A DNA stretch of 64,000 bases from Wuchereria bancrofti (GCA_005281725.1 SSBO01000009.1:10597313-10661312); one strand, 5' to 3'. Shown: positions 13,681 to 27,483, counted from the first letter of the stretch. The notes: generated by a model from the sequence alone, not told the origin. Numbers and translations: made by a program.

Positions 13681-14517
13681 CCTATATAATATAAGAATTA
13701 GAAAATACTAAGCAAATTTTTTCGTTTCATTCATTTCATATCTTTTTACGTCTAACTCTCATCAAATATCACATAGATAAGTGTCCTTGAAACAGAAAGG
13801 AAAAATGTTTCAATCCACTGCTCACATTCCATTCCTAATCATCAAACACTAACACATCAAGTAAACAGCAGCTTTTAGTTACATTCCATTTGGCAAAAGG
13901 TAATTTTCATTACATATAATCATCATAAAAATACCATTAAATGATTTGGCAATGATATCAAATATGATAAAATGATAACATTTTATTTTTACTATTATCA
14001 TTTTACAATTATATTATTTGTTATTAATTTAATAAAAAATATTTGAAAGTTCAACTTTTTTTCTCAAAGCATTTCAAAAAATGCTTATTGGAAATGGTTC
14101 TAGTTTTTAATTTGGAATTTTCTTTTTTTTTTTCTCTCTCTCTCTCTGCAATTAAACGGAAATATAAAATTAGAGCAATATGTTTTAGGTCTCTTAATAT
14201 CTTTACAATATTTGACAGAACTATATGAAAATGTTTTCTTTTTGGAAATGTATGAATTTCCTGCATCAATTCTAATCACAAATGTGCTTCTTTTTTTTTT
14301 TCTAACTTCCTCTTTTTTTTCTCTCTCTCTCTCTTTTCTTTTAGTTTGCTTTTAATAAATAGTAAAGAAATTGGGATGCTAAAAATATGGATGATGAGCA
14401 AAATAACTACTCTACTCAAATCACTGATACGATCATTTTTTCTTTTTTCAAGAATCCTCTTCTAGTGCATAAAATAATTTAACCAATGAGAGATTTAATT
14501 AACATTAAAAAACATTA

Positions 14518-14573
14518 CTTATAACTGTTCCATCCTTTTTAAGCTTATTTTTTCACTGCAATCTTCAATTTCT
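14518..14573 (-). other. Possible unused or alternative 3' exon downstream of the DDX28-like gene
   Basis: After TTACAG at about 14573 the minus strand reads EEIEDCSEKISLKRMEQL and a stop. The exon ending at 14687 already has an in-frame stop and offers no donor in the right phase, so this is probably 3' UTR or chance. It is recorded because it is short, charged and well bounded. Confidence 0.2.
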
Positions 14574-14686
14574 TCCTGTAATTTTTGAAAGTGAATGCAG
14601 AATGAGTAGAAAAGGAAATAATTTATCAAAAAAAAAAAACAATAAGTAACATTCACAATGAATTTAATATAGCAAATCAGTAAATA

Positions 14687-17061
14687 TCATGAAATTAAAT
14701 TTCTCTGCAGACCCATCAATCTTGCCGGATCATTCAGCTCCACATCTTTAAGTGGTTGATCAAGTCGTGCGGCCAACTAAAAATTAATAATTTTTTTAAG
14801 GGAAAGAGATATGATCTTCAGTAAACGAAACAATCTATACAATCTGTACATTTCATAATGAAAGCATTTCATAATCACTGACAATTTTCTAAAAAGAAAA
14901 AGAGTTTTATTTTTTTCTCGTCAGTTATTGAGGTTTCACAAAAACTGAATTTAATTTCATACAAAAAACAAAACTGCCCTTCTTTCTCATAAGCATTTCA
15001 TCTGTTAAAGACGGTTAAGATTGCAAAAATGTTGTTTAAGAAAATACAGAATGTTCTAGAAAGCTAATATGTTAGACCAATTCTAGAAAATTAATATGAA
15101 AGTGCAAAATGATATTCCTAAACAATTCCTTCCTAATCGACAATAGAAAAACTCAAACTACTAAGGCGCAGAAATAAAAAACTTTTCTTCACTTGAAAAC
15201 TTTACAGAAAAAAAAAAGACGAAATTTGAGATGAAATTTTCTTCCCATATATGAAAAACTAACTTCAATGGAATTCACATGTTTTACTTCCCAAGCTCGT
15301 CGGACAAATGATGTCATTAGACATTTATGCAAACTTCCAATACGACCAATTCTACCGCATCGATGAACGTAATCCGATATTTGTCGTGGAAAATCGTAAT
15401 TAATGATATGTCTTAGTTGAGGAAAATCTAAACCCCTGAAATTTTCATAAAGAATAAAATTTCTCGATAAATTTTGAAATAATAAACTTGTAAGTTCTCA
15501 AAATATTTTCTCCGCTAAATATTTTATATATTTTCTTTCATACAAGTTTTCAAAGTCATTTTGTACTTCTAAATAGATTAGCAACAAATACATTCCAAAC
15601 ATAACATCTTCCAATTCAACTTTTTACCTGTCTAAATATTGTAAGGATATAAAGTTCAGAAATACCTGCTAGCAACATCTGTTGCTATAATAATACGCAG
15701 AGTACCACTGCGTAACTCGTCAATTAGCCGTTCTGTTTTACGACCGCCACTCAGAGAAGTATGTTCAATACCTACTTCCTTTAATGAATCTGATACCAAA
15801 TTTACATTTTTTAAATCCTGAAATGGAAAAACTTTCAAAATTTTGTTTGGAAGAAACCAACAAACGATGTAGTCTTATTGTATAAATTACAAGCTGAATA
15901 TATTAAAAAGCAAAATTAAAAATCAGCTATAGAAAAAAGCAAAGTAAATGTTCGGATAGCAATGATATTTAAGAAAAAAAAAAACAGATGAAAATGATCT
16001 GTAAATCTAACTTTGCAAAAGATTAAAGTTTGGCCACTTGCAAAAGATAGTCCTTTTAGAATTAACTCTTTCAATTTCTCCAATTTATCCATTTCTCTGA
16101 TTCTGATGAAAGTTTGCTTTACGTGAGGCATAATGCGATGCAAATTCTCAGTTTTGACACAATACAAATATTCATAATCCACTATACTTTCAGCAATTCG
16201 TTGTAACTGATCAGGATATGTAGCGGATGAGAAAATCAAACGTACACCATCTCAAATGGCATTTTTTCTTTTCATAAAATAATTGATTCACAAATTTGAA
16301 GAAGTAAACAAAATAATGTTAAATATTTCCAATAAAACTTAAAATGTTTCATTATTACGACACAGTACATTATGCAATTCTTTTTTACATAATCTAAATC
16401 AATTTCTGTTCCAATGAAAACCAAAACAATAAATCTTTTAGTTTGTTCCGATCAGAATCACATGGAAAAATCCTTCAAAAATAACTGCGAACCTGTAGCA
16501 TTCTTATCAGTCACCGAGTGTCGTATCTTAAGAGGACCAAGTAATCTACTGATATTATTCAAAAAACTGTCATCGAGCAACATATCGGCTTCATCCAAAA
16601 CAACATAATCAATATTGAGAGATGCGAAAAATTCCGGAGAAAAACTGGGTGTACTAACAAGAATATTCCAGTCCTACAATCAAAAAATAAGTCGCAATAC
16701 AAGTGCATTCTTGAGATTTTAATAATAACAAAGTTAGAGCTAATGATGTTTTCTCAAGTTGGCCAAAAAAATAGCACTATTTTTTCATTTCTTTTTAAAA
16801 TATGCAATTTTGAGGATCAAAATCATACTTCTTCGTTAGCCAATTTTTCGCCTCGCCATCCTGCGCTACCTCCAATGATTTTAATATCAGTGCCTTCGGC
16901 AAGCTTGCTAATCATAAATGAAGTTTGCCTGCGCAGCGCATGTGTAGGAACTAGCACAACAGCTAAAAAACTTTGGAAAAATAAACGAAACTTCTCCTTA
17001 TGAATGCGCATTAATTGCGGATATAGCACAAAATGTTCTAAATGTTTTGCAATACTCTTTA

Positions 17062-17105
<44 letters not shown>

Positions 17106-19339
17106 GCGGATTTCAATGGCTACTGACTTTTTCATAAGTTACCTGTAGCCGATAAAGTTCAATCTTACCTCTCATTCTTAAAAATCAGACCAGTAATAGC
17201 AATAAATTTAAGAAGAAAAGACAAACCTTTTGCAGGTCGATCCAAATTACGTAACAAAGCAGACAATATTGGCGCAGCATAAGCCGTTGTTTTACCTGAA
17301 CTTGTTTCAGCAGTTATAAGAAGATGTGCATCACTCTTAAAGGCTCGGAATGCTCGACGCTGTAAATTTGTAAGAAATCAATTTTATTATAATGAAAAAA
17401 GAAAAAAATGGTGATGAGAAAAAAGGAAAAAACGAAAAAGTGATTTTCTTACGGTGATGCCTTAATTTCGAAAGAAACTTGAAATTGAATTACCGGAATA
17501 CTTTAGATAATGATAGTGCGTACCTGTATAACTGTTGGTACACGAAAACCAAGTTTTCGGGCATTTTCAATAATTAATGGATCAAGTAGACTAGTATTTT
17601 CATCCCAGGAAAACGATTCATCACGATTAAATGATGGATTCTGAAACCAAACAGTTTATAGATCTTTGACCGAGTAAATACTTGAAAGATATAATATAGA
17701 ATAATCACCAGTAACTATAGAATGTTCCTATCACTGAATGCCATCTTTTCAAAAATATAATATAGGTAACTTTTTATGTGGATCATACATAACCAACCAA
17801 CCAACTCATTTCACAGGTATCACAAGAAAAAGTTGAAATATTCAAAGAGATAAAAAATGACGAGAAGAATTGTATTGGCCATTATTCTGACAAAGAAATT
17901 AATATTAAAAAAGAGTAACACCGAACTGTTCATGTACAAATATACCTTTTTCATGACCGGATAAATAGTGAACCAATCATTCTTATATTTGCTTTTTATC
18001 CAATATGTACTTGTTAACAGTATATCACCTGGAGGATATCGCATACCTTCATAATGATTATATTCCTTCCTAGCACATTCTAAAAAAATACCCATTTTAG
18101 CACTTTGTGTCGTAAGTAAAAATCTTTGATTGAAGAAGACAAAAATGGGACATCGTCAATAATAATACTGGTAGATTTTATTTTGACAAGACCTCGTTAA
18201 GATTCCACTAAATTGGATTTCACCAAATTAACACTGATTCTGTCATTTTTGATGACTTTTCTTCTACCATTATTGTATTACCATTATGTTATCCTTTCAT
18301 AAGACGAAGAAAGTAATACTATATCCTTTCATAAGACGAAGAAAGTAATACTAAAAGAGTAACACCAATTTTTTCAAATAGTTTATTTATGAATGCAAAA
18401 TTTAAGTAACAATACTAAGACTTAGTTCTATCAAATCGTCTTTATTATCGTCTTAGAGAAATTGAAACAATAGATGATTACAATTTCTAATTGATTATAT
18501 TTCATCAAAAAAAAAAAAAAACGTACCAATGATAACTTTTGCTGTAGTTCGATCTACACCATACAACTTCTCATACTCTTCTTCAGCTTCTTTCTTTTTC
18601 CTCAACTTTTTTCGTTGTTCTCGACCAAAGGCTACAGGTTCTGTGATTATAGGTAATTCTCTGAAAATTTTTCAGAATTCACTAGTACTATTGGATCATG
18701 TATCTAATTTTGGATATGTTTCTAAAGCAAACCGCATGTAATGGTATATGCAATAATTCTCATTTTTTTCATACTTCTTTTTCTTATAATTACATTTCTT
18801 TTATACAAATGAATCTAGTTCAAGACTGCCAACCATGATGAATTGTTAAACTCTCACACAAAAAAAAAAGATATTAAATTAATCTAGTATCGAGTTAGTA
18901 AAAAGTATAAATCTCATTTACTTGTTACTTTCTTTCAATTTTGATCGCAAAAAACTGGATGTCCAGCTGCTATCTTCCTCATTTTCTTCCTCTTCAAATA
19001 TGCCTCCAAATTCTTCAAAAGTATCACTTGTTTGCTTTGGACCATGAGATATTTTGAATGGTAAAAGTTTCTTTTCGAATGAACTCAATGTACCAAACTG
19101 TAAAATAAATACATTTAAAAAATTTTTTCTACAACTAATTAACAAAAATTCAAAAAGTTATGAAATAAAAAAAAATTTTTTACCCTATCAGCTGGCTTTT
19201 TCCAATCTTTTTTTCGCTGAACTGCTACATAGGTATTTTTGGATGATTGATTCGTTGCTGAATTTTTACTTGTTCCAGCAACATTTGAATAAAGTCGAGA
19301 TGTTTGAATAGCAGCAAACTGCGAAAAGATCCACCGCAT
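14687..19339 (-). CDS. DDX28: DDX28-type mitochondrial DEAD-box RNA helicase
   Basis: Twelve exons join in phase: 19339-19184, 19097-18922, 18660-18527, 18079-17946, 17640-17524, 17359-17227, 16962-16829, 16673-16493, 16250-16012, 15817-15666, 15435-15264 and 14776-14687, giving about 605 aa. Helicase motifs appear in order: Q motif GFRVPTVIQ (~231-239), motif I AETSSGKT (256-263), Ia PTHALRRQ, Ib STP, II DEAD (355-358), III SAT (397-399), IV LIFCK, V ATDVASR and [12 protein letters not shown] (543-552). The segment [13 protein letters not shown] and the tail after motif VI (SFVRRAWEV, then LAARLDQPL) match vertebrate DDX28 rather than other DEAD-box proteins. DDX28 acts in mitochondrial RNA granules and large-subunit mitoribosome assembly. 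The N-terminus is Arg/Ser-rich without acidic residues over about 40 aa, consistent with a mitochondrial presequence. The exon 9 acceptor (GCCATTTGAG) is weak but required by phase. The ATG sits directly on an acceptor AG. Confidence 0.93.
17063..17104. repeat. Uninterrupted A42 tract in a helicase intron
   Basis: Forty-two consecutive A on the plus strand (T on the gene strand) lie inside the intron between exons 17359-17227 and 16962-16829, about 100 bases before the acceptor. Its length is likely unstable in PCR and assembly. Confidence 0.95.
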
Positions 19340-20204
19340 CTAACTTTTAATCCTTCCAATTCTTTTTTTCTTCTTTTTTTGTTTACCTAAACATTCATTA
19401 ATTTATTTATTGATTTAATTATTATTAGTTTACTAATTTATATCATTCATCCACTCATTTATTTCCTTATCAATTAAATAAACTGTTAGTTTATTAATCT
19501 ATTGATAAGTAAAATTTTAGTATTAATTTCTTACAATTATTAATTCTAACGCGGATTACTTTTAAAAAAATAAGTTGAAATAATTGCTTTTTTAAGTTCT
19601 TTTTTGATATTTGCATAATACTTATTATTTGATATCGATTTCTAGTTTCCTTCCTTTCTATATTTAAGCTAATATTCTCGCATATTCTGCTTCCGGGTAG
19701 AATTTCTTAATTAAGCTTTATTTATCAAAAATGTATCTCTTTTCATATCAATAATATTTTCCTTATCAATAATGTATTCTGTCTCAATTTTATTTTTAAA
19801 TTCAAACCAAAAAAGATTTAGACATTTGTTAAGTATAATTTAGGCATTTTTTTTCAAAAAAATTTAGATTTTACACAAAAAAAAAAATTTGTTTATTCAA
19901 AAGAAAAATTGCTTCGCACAAAATTAAACACTTAGGTAATGAACAACTAAATGAATTCATCCACAAATTAAACATTTAAAATGGAATTTTAAACTATAAA
20001 TGAAATAACATATTAATAAGCTATGCTTTTAAATATATTTGTTAATTAAATAATTGTGTAAATAAATTGACAAATATTTCATTTGTTAAAAAATAATTGC
20101 AAAAACGATAAAATTATTCATCATCTCAAGCATGTAGAAATATCATTTAGAATTATCCAAGAACTAAGCTAATAACTACTTGTGCAGTGCTTCTCCGAGA
20201 GATC

Positions 20205-20360
20205 TAATTTTGTGAATTTCACCTGAATTCCTTTAAATTTCACCTAAATTCTTTGAATTTTGCCTATATTTCTTTAAATTTTACCTAGAATTTTTGGATT
20301 TTACCTAGATTTCTCTCAATTTTACCTAGATTCTTTGAATTTTAACTAGATTTTTAGCCT
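20205..20360. repeat. Degenerate repeat of about 24 bp
   Basis: Six or seven loose copies of TTTACCTAGATTTCTTTGAAT-like sequence lie head to tail. Confidence 0.7.
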
Positions 20361-20534
20361 TAAAACCGTCACTTCCTATATCACTAGTCCTAGAATCTAC
20401 CCGAATTTTTAATCTTGACTTTCATCTCAATTCTCCACTTTTCGGGACTGACTATTCGTCTCACCTCCATTCTCACTCACAAAAAACCACGCTCACTTGA
20501 ATTTCAATCATTTCGCAAACTGAATCTGGCAACT

Positions 20535-20650
20535 TCACGGTGACAATCTTAATTTATTTTCGAGTGACAATCTTAATTTATTTTTGAGGTAGATGTATTT
20601 CTAAGATTTTTGAGTGACAATCTTAATTTATTTTCGAGATAGACATATCT
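20535..20650. repeat. Repeat of TGACAATCTTAATTTATTTT, three copies
   Basis: Three copies are each followed by CGAG or TGAG; two then continue into TAGA-T-TATCTCTAA-like sequence. Confidence 0.75.
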
Positions 20651-21039
20651 CTAAATCTCTATTTCATATTTTAAATTAATAATTGGTGATCAATAACTTT
20701 TTAACGGTTAATTATCGTTATTTATCTGTTAACCAAAAAATTGATTTCGATTTAAAAAATTTACTTCAAATATTCGTAACAGTCAAATTGAATGATATAT
20801 GTGTTTTCCATATTTACACTGTTTTCTATGATTATAATATATTTATCAGTTGATTAATTAGAAATAGTAATGAAAAAGACATCGTTTTGTTCATTACAAA
20901 AAAAAAATAATGATTTTTAAAACAACAATTTGTTTGACAAATAGTAAATAATTTACTTATTTTGCCAAGTAGTAATAATTTAGCAAGAAATGATTTATAT
21001 GATAACGAATGATTTATTCGACAAGTAATATTAGCAATT

Positions 21040-21053
21040 ATTTATTTTTCCAG
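21040..21053 (+). promoter_or_regulatory. Trans-splice-type acceptor before NOC3L
   Basis: TTTATTTTTCCAG ends at 21053, 27 bases before the ATG at 21081. It matches the nematode TTTTTCAG acceptor, and no upstream coding exon is visible, so it probably receives a spliced leader. Confidence 0.55.
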
Positions 21054-21080
21054 GTAGCAATCTTGTCGAATAATATCAGA

Positions 21081-24000
21081 ATGAATTTGAGTGGTACTAA
21101 TCGTTCTGTTCAAAAGAAGCAAACTCGTAAAGTGAAGAGAAAGTTGCGACGATTGGAAAATGCGAAAAAATTGAAACGATATATGGTTGATGCAATCAGA
21201 GATGTCAAACTTAGGAAGCATGCAAAATCTTTGAAACGAGCTATTGATGCAAGTTACCATTTCTTTTTATGTTTTGATGTTAAAACTAGGATAAATTAAA
21301 AATAAATGAGATTTAAACATATATATTCAAAATAGGCAAGTTTGGCAAGTTGCAGGTAGTTTCAGTTAATTTTTACGAAATCAGTAAATGACAAATCATT
21401 ACATGTTATATTCATATTATCAACTTGTGAGCATTTATAATTAAATTTAACTAAACATTGAATGAATTGTAAGTAATTAGTTTGATTATTAGAATATTGA
21501 AATTCTTGGCAATGGAATTCATATTCTAGATTACCATTTTATAGTTTCTTTTTTTATAGCTAAAGAATTTTTTTTTTACATCCCACAAAAATTCCGTCAT
21601 TTACATATTAACTTTTCATATGTTTGATGAAATAGTGGTACATATACTGTATTGTTTGTGCTTTATAATAAAAAGAATGTTTTACATTCTAATTAGAATG
21701 TGAATTCTATTGCCAACAATTTTAATACAAAATGGTTTACATTTTAGATCGAAGATGATTGGTGTGCTGATCGTCAAATTGTAGATGAAAATGAAGCAGA
21801 TGATGATATTCTTCCTTTGGATATGCTTGATGCAGATATCGATTGGGAAAACAGCGCATTTGCTTCAAAAATTAGGCGAATTGAAAAAGGTTTGAAATTG
21901 ATATTGTTGTTAAGAAGTTCAGTTTTGTAGTGTCAAAATACGATCTATTATAACAGTGATTTGCTTAAAATGTTGTTTGAAATATGTCTCATGATATGAG
22001 AATATTCTCAACCATTTATCACAATGATTAGCATCACTTTAAAAAAAAAAGAAACAGAATATAGAAGATCAGAATTATTAAATACAGTACAATTCATTTT
22101 TGATCTTCCATCTCTTTTTTTGAACCAGGAATTAAAATTTCCATTTGCAGCTAAAGTTGATATCGAAAGTGAACCACGTAAATTTCCTGGAACACTGGAT
22201 GATAATATGCGAGAGCTATTACCAATCAAAGTGGGTGCCAAAATAATAAGACAAACATGCAAGAAAGATGAGTTTGAAAGTAGTGGTACGTTTTTAATTT
22301 CCCACGTTTCTGTAATGATAATGATTATCATTTTCATATCATAATTATTAGTGTCAGTTGAAATTCTTCAAGTTTTTCGAAAGAAACATTATCTAGTTAA
22401 TTCATATTTTCAATCATTTTAGAAGATGCAGAAGAAAGTCAACAAGAAAATGAAGATAGTAAAATTGATTTGTCTCAATTAAGTGCAGTGGAGTTGTTAA
22501 AATTACGCTACGATCATGTGGAAAATGCAAAAAGTAGTATAAGTAACTTGGCATACTTGATTATTGCTGATCCTCATAATGAGGTAAAATTCTATTTACT
22601 ATTGATTTTTCTCTGGAATTATATAGCTAAGATGAAGAAGAAATATTCACGATCAGTTGCTAGCAAAAAACCATATAACATTTGTCATTAGTGTTAGGAG
22701 TTAAGATTGAAAAGCTTTTTTAAACTATAATTGATTTAAGCTCCTGTAACCAAGAAATATAGAATCTTATATCTTTGCAAGGAAATATTTTGCTTCCTTT
22801 CATGTAAGCTTCATTTTTTAAGAAATAGAAAAATATAATATGCATTTATTACACTTTAACATGTCTTATTTTTGAAAGTTTCAAAAACTTTCTTAAAAAT
22901 TTCAGGTGCACAAATTGAAGGAGTTGTATATATTATCAACAGGGAAAGATATTTTTTCATTGGCTCGTGAAACTGTAATAAAACTTGCAACTGTTTCATT
23001 GGCTGAAGTTTTTATCGATATAATCCCTGGTTATGCTATAAGGTTGATAATTTTTACTCTACGTTTTTTATATTTCTTTCTTATTCGGCTTTTTTTAGTT
23101 TTTTTTTTTTTCTAATTGACAAAAGACTTTAATTTTGGTAATTTTAGGCCTCATACCGACGAGGAAATGTCTCAAAAACTTAGTAAAGAAACAAAGAAAT
23201 TATATGATTTCGAGCAAACACTTTTGCGGTACTACCTGAAATATTTGCAACATTTGGAAAGTTATGCTGGTAGTAAGTGAAATTTTGATATATTTTCATA
23301 TTCGAATGAATAATTATCATTAAAATATCGGAATTCGAAGCTTTATCGAGCTTTGATATATTTCAGTATATGTTATTCTTTTTTTTTTGCACTTTATCAC
23401 TCACTAACTGAAGTATGGTACTTTTAGTGAAGTGGAAATCCCATATTGATGACTGTTACCACGTTATTATCAGAAAAATACTTTAAATTATTGGTCACAG
23501 TATTTTAAAGAAATAAAAAATTTCAGAGTTATTGAAGCAACCGAACAGTGATCACCAGTTGCCTATTGTTTGCTTGAAATGCCTCTCACGAATTCTCCTG
23601 AACGTTCCTCATTTCAATTACGCTTCAAATATAATCAGCTTTATAGTTCGCATAAGCACTTCAAATTCTAAGGATGTGAGCTTTTTTTTATAAATCACTT
23701 TCCTCAATTTTAAATTTTTAAGATCAGTTGTTTGCTATCCTTTCTTTTAAATTTTGTAACAGAATAGTTCACTTGTTATGATTAAATTTATCTAAATGAT
23801 AAAGGTTACCTTTCAATTTATTAATAGGCTATTGATTTGTGTTGTTCTACACTGAGCGAGTTGTTTCAAAACGATTTAAATTTTCGAATATCTTCCACTG
23901 CAGCGCAATATATTGCATCTGTTGTTAATCAAAAAAAAGGCAATGTACCACCAGTACTGATCGCAACATTCCTGAAATTGAAAGTGAAGGTTGTTATTTC

Positions 24001-27000
24001 TGATTTTTTTGCTTCGAAAGGATATGAAATTAAAATAATTTAAAATTATTGTATTTGGGAATTCAAATTGGTTTGAAAGATGGATTTTAGGCAATATGAA
24101 ATTTGTCGCTGAATTTCATGAAAATTTTGGATTTTTTTATTTTAGGAAGTGAATAAGGGTGAAAAAAATCAAGGAAAGGAAAAGCTGTTGAGTAAGAAAA
24201 GACTTCTGAATAAAGAGAAGAAAAAGAAAAGTAAAGAAAGGGTATGATCTTTTGCTACTTGGTTCCTTCAGTAAAATTATATATTTATATATATATATAT
24301 ACATATCGCAATTTTTGGTTTTAAAAAGAATAAAAGTTCACTAAAAAAATCATGCTATCCAACTATTTAACAACTGTTTGCTACGATTCTTTATCACCAT
24401 TTATGGTAGCTTATCTCTGGTTAAATTCTCGGTGGTTTGGGCAGTTTGATTATTTGATAAATATGTATCAGTTTTTTTTCTATATTAGTTAAGTCGTTAA
24501 GTACTTTTGTTTACTCTAGTCAGTAGTAAACCACTCCTACATCATGGGAAAGTGAATATTTGGAGATTTCAAAAATGAAATTGAACATTTCGCAATTCTG
24601 TTGTGTTTGTAATTAACGTAATGGTTTAGTTCGCTAAACAATTGAAGAAACTGGAAGCTGATTTGAAAGAAGTTGAAGCAGCCGAATCTATTTCAACAAA
24701 ACTATCATTTGTAAATTTTTTGTGTTGTTATAATTATATAATGTTATTATATTTGCTAAGTATTTAATTATCGCTGACAATTTATATTTCCTTCTAGATT
24801 ATTTCTTTTCGCTTGATGAGAAATGATCTATTCTGTTGCTTTTTTATTTAGAATTCAAAAGACAAAAGAGCATTTTAGTAGATCCAGTAGGAAACGCGAC
24901 AATCAGCTAGAAAGCCATCATTTGAAAAGCGAATTCATATCAGTTACTTAATAAAGTCAGAATTATTGCCTCAAATATAATTTAGACATGGAATTTAGGC
25001 AACCGAAACAATGAATCACGTATTCGCAACATACTTTCGTGTCATAAAACGATTACCGACGACAAAATTATTGGAACCAGTACTGGAAGGTTTGGCTAAA
25101 TTCGCGCATTTAATCAACATTGAATTTTTTGACGACATGATAGCTGCACTATCATTACTTGTCAATCAGCAGGTTTTCCGTTTTCTTTTACTTGTTTTTC
25201 TAATTTAACAAACATAACTGTTTATTAATGAATGTTTTTATAAACTTTATTCTATAGTTCTTATAAACTTTATTCTAAGTTATTCTATAGTTACAAATTT
25301 AATTAATTAAAGAACTAGTGTTACATTCTCTCACAGCTAATTCTTGAATAGACTGATTCAGTTTTTTTTCATTTGAAAAACCATCCTTAAAATACGATAA
25401 GTGTATGGAGAGAAATTATTGTTTGTTCATAAGTAAATTCCATTACTTAGTGAGTAGCTAAAATCAAAGAAGACTATATCACATGATAATTCAACATTAA
25501 ATAATTTCGTATTTTAGCATCTTCGATTGATTGATTCATTACGATGCATATATACATCATTTGTTATGCTTTCTGGTGAAGGTATTGCATTAAATATTGA
25601 TCCATCTCGATTTTATTGGTCAATGTATCGTTTATTACCTTCTATAGCATTTGAAAAACAACAAGGTCTATTTTTCCTTATTTGTATTAGTAAGTTATTA
25701 TAGTATATTATAGTAAGTAAAACTAGTAACTGAATAACTATCCATTTCGATAATCAATTATTTGTATCGTTAATAAACTTGGTTTTTATTGATCTCAATT
25801 ATTTATATGATGAATCAATAGTGGAACATTTTTTTTTTTTCAGATGAACTTGTAAATACATTATCGCTGACATTACGTACGTTAGATTTAATGATTAATT
25901 GCCGTCGTAAACAAGTTCCGGTGTGTCGTGTAGCCGCTTACATCAAACGTTTATTAGCATTAGCGTTTTTCATGCCTTCTTCTGGTGCAGCATCTATTTT
26001 ATTGTGTATTAGATCTTTTTTTATTGTAAGTTTTTATTGATTTCATATGTTTTTAATATATTTTTAGCAGTTTTTTCCATATTTTTTGTTTATAAAAGTG
26101 AATCAATAGTAGAACATTTTTACATTTGTTTACAAAATAAATCAATAAAATGGAAGAATTTTAGTTGTAGGAATTCTTCTTTCGTTAATATTTTTAGAGA
26201 TGCAAAGCTCATTAATGTAAGTGTTTTTCACTGACTTATTTAAAAAATTGATTGCTATGGTTTTTAAGCTGAGAAATAAGCAGAAGAATCGGTAGTTTTT
26301 ATTAATTTATATATTCTGGAAAGGAATTCAATTCGGTACTATAGCTACAGATATTAATTTAAGTTACTTTCTCAATACAGTCAAGATAACAGTGATTCTA
26401 AATCATGGTATTTTAACTGTTTCAATTTTGTTCAATTTTGTTTTACAGTAACAGAAGCAACCAATGATACCAATTTGACTATCAAGAAAACAACTATTTA
26501 ATTATTTTTAAATCGAATTTGTAGGCTTATCCAAAACTTGATTGCATGGTAGAAGACACGGATGGGAGTTCGTATATAGAATCGTTTAAGCCAGAACTTG
26601 ATGATCCGGATTGTTGTGGTGGACTTTCTTCGTCAATAATTGCTGAAATTAACATCTTTGCTAGAGTATCTTTTTTTTTTTTTTTTTTTTTTTGAACACT
26701 CAGTTGTTAGCTAAAAAAATATCGAAATGGAATTGTGATGAAATGGACCAAGCTTTATAAACCATTAGGTGGTTCATTGGTAATAATAAATGTTTGGTCA
26801 ATCAGATTTATTTTTTTAATACTTATCTGAAAAGAGATTAATATTCATGATAGATTCTAATTATTGTATAATTTTTTTTTTTTTTTTTTTTTAGCATTCT
26901 AACAAAACAGTTAGAATAATAGCACGATATTTTCAATCTGGCTTACCGTCTACAGGACCTAATCGTCTGTTACCAGAATACTCAATAAAGTTAGTTGGAA

Positions 27001-27483
27001 ATTAAAGAAAGCAAAAAATTATTAGATATTAAATATTTGTATGATTTTTTACTTCTATTATATCAGTGATTAAATGGAACTGTTTGCTTATTGTCTCTTC
27101 TAGTTTAGTAATATCCAAAATAATTTGCTTTTGCATCATTTTAAGGAAGGCATACGAGTGGTATGATGAAAACAATAAGGCAGCAGAAGTTGATGAAGAA
27201 CCTTTTTTTATTAAACTTATCAGTGCATACGCAAAGGTTTTTTTCTTTTCATTTTATTTTCCTAATATTAAGGAAATGTTAGAACTTTGATCTTTCCGAA
27301 TTTCTAATTGTTCAAGAAAAGATTATATCACTGTTTTTCATTTATATTTTCCAGTTTTTTTCAAAGAAAGTGAATAATATTCATAAAATATTTTTTCAGA
27401 AGCAGAAAATGCAGTTGACGTCGAAGACGTTACATCCGTTGGTGTGCAGATGGGTTGAGGAAAATACGGAAAGGAAATCATAA
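21081..27483 (+). CDS. NOC3L: Nucleolar complex protein 3 (NOC3L), ribosome biogenesis factor
   Basis: Seventeen exons keep phase: 21081-21252, 21755-21889, 22151-22285, 22423-22583, 22906-23042, 23148-23269, 23527-23675, 23828-23989, 24146-24241, 24630-24710, 24999-25172, 25518-25689, 25844-26025, 26525-26665, 26895-26989, 27146-27236 and 27400-27483, giving about 762 aa (human NOC3L about 800). The order matches the family: a basic N-terminus, [24 protein letters not shown], a helical-repeat domain ([32 protein letters not shown]) and a Lys/Glu-rich stretch before it ([14 protein letters not shown]). NOC3 works with NOC2 in pre-60S maturation and export, and in yeast also at replication origins. 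Exon 2 could instead begin at 21748 if exon 1 ends elsewhere; phase favours 21755. AATAAA-like sequence lies near 27653. Confidence 0.95.

Larger units (their letters stand above)
7300..14500. other. Repeat-rich intergenic region upstream of the Pez-like gene
   Basis: No coding exon is recognisable. The region holds a 54-bp minisatellite, a CA-rich microsatellite, a GA run, imperfect GAT/ATG repeats, a block of roughly 100-bp tandem units and many poly-A/T tracts. Long open frames near 11.9-12.5 kb come only from the trinucleotide repeats. Remote promoter elements or non-coding first exons cannot be excluded. Confidence 0.7.
19340..21053. other. Divergent intergenic region between the helicase and NOC3L
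   Basis: About 1.7 kb separates the two divergent start regions, so it should hold both promoters. No TATA box or other motif stands out against the AT-rich background. It contains two families of degenerate tandem repeats (20205-20360 and 20535-20650). I see no coding exon. Confidence 0.6.

Noticed and set aside
14051..14269. Lys/Arg-rich open frame on the minus strand
   Set aside because: Low complexity from a GA/CT run, with no start context, acceptor or domain.
18050..18079. Shorter helicase exon 4 ending at a GTATGC donor after HYEG
   Set aside because: That donor leaves phase 1, and the next exon then hits a stop; the donor at 17945 keeps phase and retains a coding-like segment.
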